Source of the DNA: PALSA-894 sp963757565
Lineage (GTDB): Bacteria; Pseudomonadota; Alphaproteobacteria; Rhizobiales; Xanthobacteraceae
Assembly (NCBI GenBank): GCA_963757565.1
Contig: CAVWSB010000006.1
Span: forward strand, 682,001-746,000
Length of the DNA: 64,000 nt
Reading direction: 5' to 3'
The notes beneath the pieces are model-generated. The model saw only the letters and a list, made by a program, of their open reading frames with translations, was not told where the DNA came from and ran no database searches. Both the position numbers and the translations under genes were made by a program. Below, piece by piece: positions 8,075 through 15,578 of the stretch (the first letter of the stretch is position 1; each line of letters starts with the position of its first letter).

Positions 8075-8080
8075 ACCGAG

Positions 8081-9277
8081 TTACACCGGCGGCTTCATCA
8101 GTCCGGCCTGTGTCAGTGCCTTGGTGATGATCGCCATCACGTCCATGGAGCCGCGCGGCGCTTCGCCGAACTTCGGCTTGTCGTCGACGGCATCGAGGAC
8201 TTCCACGCGATCGTCGGGAATCAACTCGACCTCGTCCGGCATCAGATAGGTGCGCACGGCTTCGCGCGGCTGCGGACGCTCCGTTACGCGCGCCTCGCCC
8301 GTGATGCCGAAGAATCGCGCGATGTGATACGAGGAGGAAATCCCGACCTCAAGCAGAAACGGACCGGCCTCGCCGCCATGCGCGGCGGTATCGAGCGGCG
8401 TGCCATGCGCCATGCCGCCGATCGTGAAGGATTCCACGACATCGACGCCGCCACGGCGCCAGACCTTGCGGGGGTATCCGTCGACCTTGTCGGCGACCGG
8501 TGCCGTCTCGATCCCATGCACATTGGTCCACTGCGCGATCAGCGCGTCCGCGTTCATCGGGACGACGGTCGCGTCGCGATCGCCCTGCCACACCGACACG
8601 CGCGGCCACGGTCCGGCATGCGTCGAGGCTCCGCGCACCAGATCGCCCCATTGTTTCGCGGACTGCTGGCGGCCCTGGAACATGCTCTCGAACGCCTGCT
8701 GCACATTGGTGGCGCTGCCATGAGGCAGGCCCGCGACGATTGCGCCCGCCGCAAACACCTCCGGATAGACGGCGAGCATCGTCGCCGCCATCGCGCCGCC
8801 GGCCGAGAGCCCGGTGATGAACACGCGGCCGCGGTCGATGCCATGCGCGCCGATCGTCTTCTCGATCATCTGTCGGATTGAGAAGGCCTCGCCGCGATCG
8901 CGCGCAGTGTCGCCGGGCAGAAACCAGTTGAAACAGGTCTTCGGATTGTTCGCGGGTGTCTGTTCGGGAAACAGCAGCACGAAGCCGTATCGATCGGCGA
9001 GCGTGGACCAGCCCGCGCCGAGATCGTAGCCCGCGGCCGATTGCGTGCAGCCATGCAGCACGACGACCAGCGCGGGCGAGGATTGCAGCTGCTTCGGCGT
9101 GTAGGTGAACATGCGCAGCGCGCCCGGGTTGGAACCGAAGCCGGTCAACTCGGTCAGATGGCTCGGTGCGGTTGCCTGCACACGCGCCGCCCGATCGACT
9201 GCGGTGGATTGCAGCAAGGTCGCCCAATGCCGGCGGTAGCGGGCGAGCACCGAGATGGTCTTTCCGAGTTTGCGCAC
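8081..9277 (-). CDS. PHB depolymerase-family esterase (alpha/beta hydrolase)
   Basis: The 398-residue protein matches the PHB-depolymerase family: an oxyanion-type VVVLHGCTQSAAGYD segment (about residues 70-85), the lipase box GLSAGGAMA (nucleophile Ser, about residue 157), an aspartate-containing strand VSVWQGDRDATV, and a C-terminal His in FTIGGMAHGTPLD. I see no clear signal peptide (the N-terminus is MRKLGKTISVLARYRRH), so an intracellular role on PHB granules or on small esters is more likely than secretion. Tandem TTGCTGC-ATGCAAT motifs lie in its upstream region, shared with the divergent aldolase gene. Exact substrate is unknown. Confidence 0.85.
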   Translation of the reverse strand: MRKLGKTISVLARYRRHWATLLQSTAVDRAARVQATAPSHLTELTGFGSNPGALRMFTYTPKQLQSSPALVVVLHGCTQSAAGYDLGAGWSTLADRYGFVLLFPEQTPANNPKTCFNWFLPGDTARDRGEAFSIRQMIEKTIGAHGIDRGRVFITGLSAGGAMAATMLAVYPEVFAAGAIVAGLPHGSATNVQQAFESMFQGRQQSAKQWGDLVRGASTHAGPWPRVSVWQGDRDATVVPMNADALIAQWTNVHGIETAPVADKVDGYPRKVWRRGGVDVVESFTIGGMAHGTPLDTAAHGGEAGPFLLEVGISSSYHIARFFGITGEARVTERPQPREAVRTYLMPDEVELIPDDRVEVLDAVDDKPKFGEAPRGSMDVMAIITKALTQAGLMKPPV

Positions 9278-9322
9278 GCGTTGCTCCTTGTTTTGCGGGC
9301 CAACGCGCGGCCGGCGGATTGG

Positions 9323-9357
9323 TTGCTGCGATGCAATGCGGATTGCTGCAATGCAAT
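9323..9357. promoter_or_regulatory. Tandem TTGCTGCRATGCAAT motifs in divergent promoter region
   Basis: Two 15-bp direct repeats, TTGCTGCGATGCAAT (9323-9337) and TTGCTGCAATGCAAT (9343-9357), start exactly 20 bp apart, about two helical turns, so a protein could bind both on one face. They sit 46-80 bp upstream of the esterase start. The sequence resembles the TGC-rich CTGC-N3-GCA type site described for the PHB regulator PhaR; that assignment is inference. Confidence 0.5.
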
Positions 9358-9492
9358 ATAATGGATGCGCGGCGGATTGCCATCCATGGCGAAAACTCTG
9401 GGTTAACCAGCACGCCGGGATGGTGAAACGATCCGCACTTGCGCTATGAGCGGCCTCGATTTAGCGCACAGCAAGAAGCAAGGAGGGCAACA

Positions 9493-10521
9493 ATGAACCT
9501 CACGGAACTCAACCGGGTCGCCGAAGCCATGGTGGCGCCGGGCCGCGGAATTCTCGCGGCCGACGAGTCGTCGGGCACGATCAAGAAGCGCTTCGACGCC
9601 ATCAAGGTCGAGAATACCGAGGATAATCGCCGCGACTATCGCGAGATGATGTTCCGCACCTCGGAGGCGATGACCAAGAACATCTCAGGCGTCATCCTCT
9701 ACGATGAGACGATCTGGCAGAAGGCGAAAGACGGCACTCCGCTGGTCGAGCTCATCAAGAAGGCGGGCGCCATTCCCGGTATCAAGGTGGACGAAGGCAC
9801 CAAACCGTTGCCGGCGTGCCCGGGCGAATTGATCACCGTCGGTCTCGACAAACTCGCCGACCGCCTGCCGAAATACTACGAACAGGGGGCGCGCTTTGCG
9901 AAATGGCGCGCCGTGATCGACGTCGGCGCCGGTATTCCGAGCTATGCGGCGATCCACGCCAATGCCCATGCGCTCGCGCGCTACGCCGCGCTTTGCCAGG
10001 CGGCGCAGATCGTGCCGATCGTGGAGCCGGAGGTTCTCATGGATGGCGACCACGACATCGATCGCTGCGCGGCGATCACCGAGTGGATGCTCAAAGAGAC
10101 CTTTATGGAGCTGTTTTATAACAAGGTCGCGCTCGAAGGCATTGTGCTGAAGCCGAACATGACGATTCCCGGCAAGAAGAGCGCCAAGAAGGCTTCCGTG
10201 CAGGAGGTCGCCGAGAAGACCGTGAAGGTGCTCAAGAACTGCGTACCGGGCGCGGTGCCGGGTATTGCGTTCCTCTCCGGCGGGCAGTCGGACGAGGAGG
10301 CCACCGCCCATCTCGACGGGATGAACAAGCTCGGCCCCCTGCCCTGGAAACTGACATTCTCATACGGGCGCGCGCTACAGCATGCCCCGCAGACCGCGTG
10401 GGCCGGCAAATCCGAGAATGTCGCTGCGGCGCAGAGCGCCTTCATCCACCGCGCGCGCATGAACGGCCTCGCCTCGCTCGGCCAATGGAAGGCCGATCTG
10501 GAAGGGAAAAAGGCAGCCTGA
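9493..10521 (+). CDS. Class I fructose-bisphosphate aldolase
   Basis: This 342-residue Schiff-base aldolase cleaves fructose-1,6-bisphosphate in glycolysis and works in reverse in gluconeogenesis. Seen are the N-terminal GRGILAADESSGTIKKRF, the EPEVLMDGDHDIDRC barrel segment, the Schiff-base lysine in LEGIVLKPNMTIPGKK, and the phosphate-binding GIAFLSGGQSDEEAT. The start at 9493 has AGGAGGG at good spacing; the in-frame ATG at 9439 would add an unconserved tail. It is followed by a ThiE-like gene on the same strand. Confidence 0.95.
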   Translation: MNLTELNRVAEAMVAPGRGILAADESSGTIKKRFDAIKVENTEDNRRDYREMMFRTSEAMTKNISGVILYDETIWQKAKDGTPLVELIKKAGAIPGIKVDEGTKPLPACPGELITVGLDKLADRLPKYYEQGARFAKWRAVIDVGAGIPSYAAIHANAHALARYAALCQAAQIVPIVEPEVLMDGDHDIDRCAAITEWMLKETFMELFYNKVALEGIVLKPNMTIPGKKSAKKASVQEVAEKTVKVLKNCVPGAVPGIAFLSGGQSDEEATAHLDGMNKLGPLPWKLTFSYGRALQHAPQTAWAGKSENVAAAQSAFIHRARMNGLASLGQWKADLEGKKAA

Positions 10522-10573
10522 GGCGAAGCGGTTTCTCCCCGAGAATAGCGGGGATCGCCGCCATTCCGCCCGA

Positions 10574-11224
10574 ATGGCGTCGCATGCGATGAGCATGGGG
10601 ACAACGGCTGAGCGGCGCGAGGCTGCGCGCCTCTATCTCGTCACGCCGCCGCTCGGCGATCCGGGCGCGATCGCGGACGATCTCGCCGCCGCGCTGAACA
10701 CCACCGACATCGCCGCCGTGCTGGTCCGTCTCGCGCCGGACACCGAGCGCGCCTTGATCGAGCGGATCGAGGCATTGCGCATCCTGATCCAGAGCAACGG
10801 CGCGGCGTTGCTGCTCGACGGCCATCCCGAACTTGTCGAGCGGACGCAATCCGACGGCGCGCATGTCAGCGGCATCGATGCCTTCAAAAGCGCAGGCGGT
10901 CTGAAGCCGAAATATATCGTGGGCTGCGGCGGCCTGACCTCGCGTCACGACGCCATGCTCGCTGGCGAATCGGGCACCGACTACGTCATGTTTGGCGAAC
11001 CGGAAAACGAGCGGCGGCCGCGGCTCGAGGCGGTACTGGATCGCGTTGTGTGGTGGGCCGACGTCATGACCATTCCCTGCGTCGGCTACGCGGAAGGCCT
11101 CGACGACGTGGCGGCACTCGCGCAGGCCGGCGCCGATTTCGTGGCGCTCGACGAGACGATCTGGCGCAAGGATCTCCGCGCCGCGATGGATGCACTGGCG
11201 CGCGTTCCGGAGCCTGCACGATGA
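10574..11224 (+). CDS. ThiE/TenI-like TIM-barrel protein, divergent thiamine-phosphate synthase homologue
   Basis: The 216-residue product keeps the LYLVTPPLGDP opening of ThiE/TenI proteins and a regular beta-alpha pattern. The motifs that bind HMP-PP and thiazole phosphate in true ThiE are altered: AHVSGIDAF replaces HLGQxD, CGGLTSRHDAM replaces GxSxH, and FGEPENERRP stands where GPxFxTxTK is expected. Thiamine-phosphate synthesis is therefore doubtful. It starts 52 bp after the aldolase gene (ATG at 10574; 10589 or 10595 possible) and overlaps the next gene by an ATGA, so it belongs to an aldolase-ThiE-Sel1 operon. Its real activity is unknown. Confidence 0.7.
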   Translation: MASHAMSMGTTAERREAARLYLVTPPLGDPGAIADDLAAALNTTDIAAVLVRLAPDTERALIERIEALRILIQSNGAALLLDGHPELVERTQSDGAHVSGIDAFKSAGGLKPKYIVGCGGLTSRHDAMLAGESGTDYVMFGEPENERRPRLEAVLDRVVWWADVMTIPCVGYAEGLDDVAALAQAGADFVALDETIWRKDLRAAMDALARVPEPAR

Positions 11225-12453
11225 TGCGCCGGTTGCTCATGGGTGCGGTCTCGCTCGCCGCCATCATCGCGGCGCACGGTGTGTGCGCGCAAGCACCGAT
11301 GCAGATCACGCCCTCTGTCGCCACGGCACCGGCAGCAAAAAAGCCCGCGGCAAAACCGAAGATCGCCCGCGAGCCGGCAGCAAAGCCCGCCAAGACGCCG
11401 GAGCCAAAACAGCCACGCGAGCCTGCGCTCAAGAAGTCCATCTCAAGTTCAAAGCCGGACAATACGATCCGCGCTGCCGGCGCCTCTTCGGCGCCCAGCG
11501 CCTTCGAGCGCGAGCAGATACCCGCCGTACCCTTCACGCCTCCGGAGAAATTGCCGCCCGCCAAGACGCAGCAGGCCGCGCTGCAATCGCCGCCCCCAGC
11601 GGGGCCGCAGGGCGACGTTGCCTTCGGCGCGTTTCAGCGCGGCTACTATGTCGAAGCCTTCAAGGAGGCGACGCGCCGCGCCAGCGAGCAGGGCGATCCG
11701 GTCGCGATGACGCTGCTCGGCGAACTCTACTCCAATGGCTACGGCGTTCCGAAGGACGACAAGAAAGCGCTGGCCTGGTTCTCGCTCGCAGCCGATCGCG
11801 GTGACCGTCAGGCGATCTTCGCGCTCGCGATGCTGCGCTTCGCGGGCCGCGGCGCGCCGCAGGACCGGGCGGAGGCGGCGGCGCTGCTGGAGAAGGCCGC
11901 CAAGCTCGGCCATATCGCGGCGACCTACAATCTCGCCCTGCTCTACCTCGAAGGCCATCAGGTCACGCAAAACGTCGCCCATGCTGCCGAATTGCTGCGG
12001 ACCGCAGCCGATGCCGGCAGTCCTGAGGGACAGTATGCGCTCGCCACGCTCTACAAGGAGGGCAGCGGCGTGCCGAAGGACCCTGCCGCCGCGGCGAAAC
12101 TGCTGGCGGCGGCGGCGCGCGGCGGAAATGACGCCGCGCAGGTCGAGTATGCCATTGCGTTGTTCAATGGCTCCGGCCTGCCCAAGGACGAGAGCGGGGC
12201 TGCCGCGCTGTTCCGCAAGGTGGCGCTGAAGGGCAGCGCGGTCGCGCAAAACCGGCTGGCACGGATTCTCGCGACCGGGCGCGGCATGCCGACCGATCCG
12301 GTCGCGGCCATCAAGTGGCACACCATCGCCAAGGCGGGCGGCGCCTCCGACGTGTGGCTCGAGAACTATATGCAGTCGGCCAAGCCGGCGGACCGCAGCG
12401 CGGGCGAGAACGCGGCGCGGCTCTGGCTCGCCCACGCCCAGCCGCAGTCATGA
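11221..12453 (+). CDS. Exported Sel1-repeat (TPR-like) protein
   Basis: The 410-residue protein begins MMRRLLMGAVSLAAIIAAHG-VCA, a clear signal peptide, followed by a low-complexity Lys/Pro/Ala linker (about residues 25-120). It then has around six Sel1 repeats of the form AxxxLGxLYxxGxGVPxDxxxAxxW between about residues 135 and 360, for example GELYSNGYGVPKDDKKALAW and YALATLYKEGSGVPKDPAAA. Sel1 proteins are protein-protein scaffolds, often periplasmic or at the envelope. The start is set by the 4-bp overlap with the ThiE-like gene and by the signal peptide; an upstream in-frame ATG (11050) would destroy it. Partner unknown. Confidence 0.85.
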   Translation: MMRRLLMGAVSLAAIIAAHGVCAQAPMQITPSVATAPAAKKPAAKPKIAREPAAKPAKTPEPKQPREPALKKSISSSKPDNTIRAAGASSAPSAFEREQIPAVPFTPPEKLPPAKTQQAALQSPPPAGPQGDVAFGAFQRGYYVEAFKEATRRASEQGDPVAMTLLGELYSNGYGVPKDDKKALAWFSLAADRGDRQAIFALAMLRFAGRGAPQDRAEAAALLEKAAKLGHIAATYNLALLYLEGHQVTQNVAHAAELLRTAADAGSPEGQYALATLYKEGSGVPKDPAAAAKLLAAAARGGNDAAQVEYAIALFNGSGLPKDESGAAALFRKVALKGSAVAQNRLARILATGRGMPTDPVAAIKWHTIAKAGGASDVWLENYMQSAKPADRSAGENAARLWLAHAQPQS

Positions 12454-12544
12454 GTTGACAACCGGCCGGTCCGGCAGGCTATCAGCGGCGCACCAAGCAA
12501 TCTTTCCCCCGACAGCGCGCTCTCTCCGGCGCGTGGAGTTCATC

Positions 12545-13336
12545 GTGCCCGCCCAATCCGCCCTGCTGAACGTGATGGAAGCCGCCGCGCGCAAGGCCGG
12601 CCGTAGCCTGAAGCGCGACTTCGGCGAGGTTGCGAACCTGCAGGTGTCACTCAAGGGTCCGGCGAACTTCGTGTCGGCAGCCGATCACCGCGCCGAAGAT
12701 ATCCTGCGCACGGAGCTTCTGAAGGCGCGGCCGGGCTACGGCTTCGTCGGCGAGGAAGGCGGCGGCCACGAGGGCACCGACAAGACCCACACCTGGATTG
12801 TCGATCCGCTCGACGGCACCACCAACTTCCTGCACAGCATTCCGCATTTCGCCATCTCGATCGCGCTGGTGCGCGAGGGAACGCCGATCGCCGGGCTGAT
12901 CTACAATCCAGCGAACGACGAATTTTTCACCGCCGAGAAGGGCAAGGGCGCGTTCTTCAACGACCGCCGCATCCGCGTGGCGGGGCGCAAGCGCCTCTCC
13001 GAGGCCGTTGTGTGCTGCGCGCTGCCGCATCATGGCCGCGGCGATCTGGCGCTGTTCCGCCGCGAGATGAGCGCGATCCAGGACAAGGTCGCGGGTCTGC
13101 GCCGCTTCGGCGCGGCCGCGCTCGACCTCGCCTATGTGGCGGCGGGGCGGTTCGACGCCTACTGGGAGCGGGGGCTGGCAGCGTGGGATATCGCGGCCGG
13201 CGTGCTGCTGGTGCGCGAAGCCGGCGGCTATGTCACCGATCTCGCCGACAAGGAGCGCACCATGGAGGCGGGCGACATCATCGCCGGCAACGAAACCATG
13301 CATCGAGAGTTGCTCGAACTGCTTCGCGGCGCCTAA
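12545..13336 (+). CDS. Inositol monophosphatase family protein (SuhB-like)
   Basis: This roughly 263-residue Mg-dependent phosphatase has the family signatures: GEEGGGHEG (metal-binding Glu), WIVDPLDGTTNFLHSIPHFA (the DPxDGTxNF motif, about residue 85) and the C-terminal WERGLAAWDIAAGVLLVREAGG. Substrates are inositol-1-phosphate or similar sugar phosphates. I chose the GTG at 12545 (VPAQSALLNVMEAAARKAGR), preceded by GGAG, because related proteins start just before the NVM segment; an ATG at 12455 would add 30 unlike residues. It lies on the same strand after the Sel1 gene and may be cotranscribed. Confidence 0.88.
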   Translation: MPAQSALLNVMEAAARKAGRSLKRDFGEVANLQVSLKGPANFVSAADHRAEDILRTELLKARPGYGFVGEEGGGHEGTDKTHTWIVDPLDGTTNFLHSIPHFAISIALVREGTPIAGLIYNPANDEFFTAEKGKGAFFNDRRIRVAGRKRLSEAVVCCALPHHGRGDLALFRREMSAIQDKVAGLRRFGAAALDLAYVAAGRFDAYWERGLAAWDIAAGVLLVREAGGYVTDLADKERTMEAGDIIAGNETMHRELLELLRGA

Positions 13337-13447
13337 CTATCTGACGACGCTTGCAGGTCGAACCGCTGTGCAATTGCCGCCGATGTGCCATCATTGCGGG
13401 CGATTCATAGCCGGACGGCAGCGCACCTAGAAGGACACGCGCGAAGC

Positions 13448-14458
13448 ATGGCGCGAGATCTCGACCCGTTCAAACTCTCCTCACCCCGGATCTTTCTGGT
13501 CCGCATGATGGTGTTCCTGATCCTGTGCGGCCTGGTCGTGGTCGTGCTGCACAAGCAGATCGCCGTCGCCTTCATGGCCAATCCGGGGCTGAACGCGCTC
13601 ATCATCGCGGTGCTTGTCATCGGCGTGCTGCTGGCGTTCCGGCAGGTGATCCGCCTGTTCGCGGAGGTCTCGTGGGTCAACGGGTTCCGCCTTGCCGATC
13701 CGGGCCTTGCGGTGTCGCGCTATCCGGTCCTGCTCGCCCCGATGGCGACGATTTTGGGCGAGCGCGCCGGCCGCACCGCGATCTCGCCCACCACGATGCG
13801 CGGCCTGATGGATTCGATCGCGACACGCCTCGACGAGGCGCGCGACATCTCGCGCTACATGACGAGCCTGCTGGTGTTTCTCGGCCTGCTCGGCACCTTC
13901 TGGGGCCTGATCGAAACGGTCGGCTCGGTCGGCAACGTCATCCAGAACCTGAAAGTGGGCGGAGAATCCGGCGCTGTGTTCGACTCGCTGCGCGAGGGCC
14001 TCGCCGCACCGCTCAGCGGCATGGGCATTTCGTTTTCGTCCTCGCTGTTCGGGCTCGCGGGCTCTCTCGCGCTCGGCTTCCTCGACCTGCAGGCGGGCCA
14101 GGCGCAGAACCGTTTCTACATGGAGCTGGAAGACTGGCTCTCGACCATCGTAAGCGATCTGACGATCGACACCGACGCACGGCCGGTGATGTCCGGGCAG
14201 CCGGGCGAGATGCGCAGCGCCATCGACAAGCTGAAGGAAGCCGTCGCCGAGACCGGTTCGAACCGCGCCGCGACCGCAGCGATGGCCAACCTCGCCGAGG
14301 CGATCCACGGGCTCGTCAGCCACATGCGCACCGAGCAGCAGATGATCCGCGACTGGGCCGACGCACAGGCCACGCAGAGTCGCGAGATGAACCGCCTGCT
14401 GGAGCGCATCGCGGGCGATGAGCCGCGCAAGGACGAACTGCGCAAGACTGTGAGATAG
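13448..14458 (+). CDS. MotA/TolQ/ExbB proton-channel-like membrane protein
   Basis: The 336-residue protein has TM helices near residues 20-38, 50-68, 140-160 (YMTSLLVFLGLLGTFWGLIE) and 195-220. The GLLGTFWGLIETVGSVG stretch is the conserved MotA/TolQ/ExbB core, followed by GMGISFSSSLFGLAGSLALG. A long C-terminal cytosolic helical region follows. It is encoded 1 bp ahead of an OmpA/MotB-like partner, so the pair probably forms a proton-driven stator-like complex that pulls on peptidoglycan. No flagellar genes are nearby, and similar pairs in Rhizobiales are not flagellar as far as I know. The specific role is unknown. Confidence 0.85.
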   Translation: MARDLDPFKLSSPRIFLVRMMVFLILCGLVVVVLHKQIAVAFMANPGLNALIIAVLVIGVLLAFRQVIRLFAEVSWVNGFRLADPGLAVSRYPVLLAPMATILGERAGRTAISPTTMRGLMDSIATRLDEARDISRYMTSLLVFLGLLGTFWGLIETVGSVGNVIQNLKVGGESGAVFDSLREGLAAPLSGMGISFSSSLFGLAGSLALGFLDLQAGQAQNRFYMELEDWLSTIVSDLTIDTDARPVMSGQPGEMRSAIDKLKEAVAETGSNRAATAAMANLAEAIHGLVSHMRTEQQMIRDWADAQATQSREMNRLLERIAGDEPRKDELRKTVR

Positions 14459-14459
14459 C

Positions 14460-15473
14460 ATGGCGCTTGCCCGCAGGAGCCGCGAGCGCGGCGTCGATTA
14501 CTGGCCCGGCTTCGTCGATGCGCTCTCGACGCTGATCCTCGGCATCGTCTTCCTGCTCTCGGTGTTCGTGATCGTGCAGTTCTTCCTGTCGCAGGAAGTC
14601 ACCGGCAAGGACACGGCGCTGCAACGCCTCAATGCGCAACTCGCGCAGCTCACCGAAATGCTGTCGCTGGAGAAGGTCGGAAAAGCCAACCTTGAGGATA
14701 CGCTCGCCTCGCTGCGCGCCAACCTCGCCGCGACGGAAGGCGACCGCGACCGCCTCAAGGGCCTCTACGAGGGGCTGCAGTCCGGCAGCGGCAAGGCGAG
14801 CGAACTCGCCACCCAACTGGATGCCCAGAAGGGGCTGGCTGCGCGCGCGATGGCGCAGGTGGAATTGCTCAACCAGCAGATCGCCGCGCTGCGCCGCCAG
14901 CTTGCTGCCGTCGAAAGCGCGCTCGAAGCCTCCGAGAGCAAGGACAAGGAGTCGCAGGGGCGCATCGCCGATCTCGGCCAGCGACTCAATCTCGCGCTGG
15001 CGCAGCGCGTGCAGGAACTGTCGCGCTTCCGCTCCGAATTCTTCGGGCGCCTGCGCACGATCCTCGGCGACCGCCCGGACATCCGCGTGGTGGGCGACCG
15101 CTTCGTATTCCAGTCGGAAGTTTTCTTCGACCCCGGACAGGCCGTCATTCAGCCAGGAGGGCGCGCCGAACTCGACAAGCTTGCGGCCGCGCTGGTCGAG
15201 CTGGACAAGCAGATCCCGAAGGACATCGCCTGGGTGCTGCGCGTCGACGGTCACACCGACGTGCGCCCGATCGCGAGCGCGCAGTTTCCCTCCAACTGGG
15301 AGCTGTCCGCGGCGCGCGCCATTTCGGTGGTCCAATATCTCATCAGCAAGGGCATCTCGCCGCAACGCCTGGTCGCGGCGGGCTTCGGCGAATTCCAGCC
15401 GCTCGATCCCGGCACCAGCGACGACGCTTATCGCCGCAACCGCCGCATCGAGCTGAAGCTGACCGAGCGGTGA
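14460..15473 (+). CDS. OmpA/MotB-like peptidoglycan-binding protein with coiled coil
   Basis: The 337-residue protein has one N-terminal TM helix (about residues 20-42, GFVDALSTLILGIVFLLSVF), a long coiled coil of roughly 130 residues (LNAQLAQLTEMLSLEKVGKA and following), and a C-terminal OmpA domain from about 200. The OmpA domain has DKQIPKDIAWVLRVDGHTDV and NWELSAARAISVVQYLISKG with RRIELKL at the end, the peptidoglycan-binding fold. The GFVDALSTLILGIVFLLSVF helix resembles the MotB/TolR/ExbD anchor. It starts 1 bp after the MotA/TolQ-like gene and is surely its partner. Confidence 0.88.
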   Translation: MALARRSRERGVDYWPGFVDALSTLILGIVFLLSVFVIVQFFLSQEVTGKDTALQRLNAQLAQLTEMLSLEKVGKANLEDTLASLRANLAATEGDRDRLKGLYEGLQSGSGKASELATQLDAQKGLAARAMAQVELLNQQIAALRRQLAAVESALEASESKDKESQGRIADLGQRLNLALAQRVQELSRFRSEFFGRLRTILGDRPDIRVVGDRFVFQSEVFFDPGQAVIQPGGRAELDKLAAALVELDKQIPKDIAWVLRVDGHTDVRPIASAQFPSNWELSAARAISVVQYLISKGISPQRLVAAGFGEFQPLDPGTSDDAYRRNRRIELKLTER

Positions 15474-15487
15474 TGCATTCACTCATT

Positions 15488-15576
15488 CGTCATGGCCGGG
15501 CTTGACCCGGCCATCCACGACTTACTCAAACTGCAAGCGAAGACGTGGATGCCCGGCTCAAGGCCGGGCATGACGA
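15488..15576. repeat. Palindromic intergenic repeat, family R2
   Basis: The unit opens CGTCATGGCCGGGCTTGACC and closes AAGGCCGGGCATGACG. CATCCACGACTT and AAGACGTGGATG form the inner inverted arms around a short spacer. It lies between the convergent OmpA and ABC-exporter genes and could terminate both. It shares the GTCAT...ATGAC ends with the other repeat families in the window. Confidence 0.82.
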
Positions 15577-15578
15577 AG

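Noticed and set aside
9401..9416. CtrA site in GGTTAACCAG before the aldolase gene
   Set aside because: Only one TTAACC half-site without a second TTAA at the right spacing or the CAT end.
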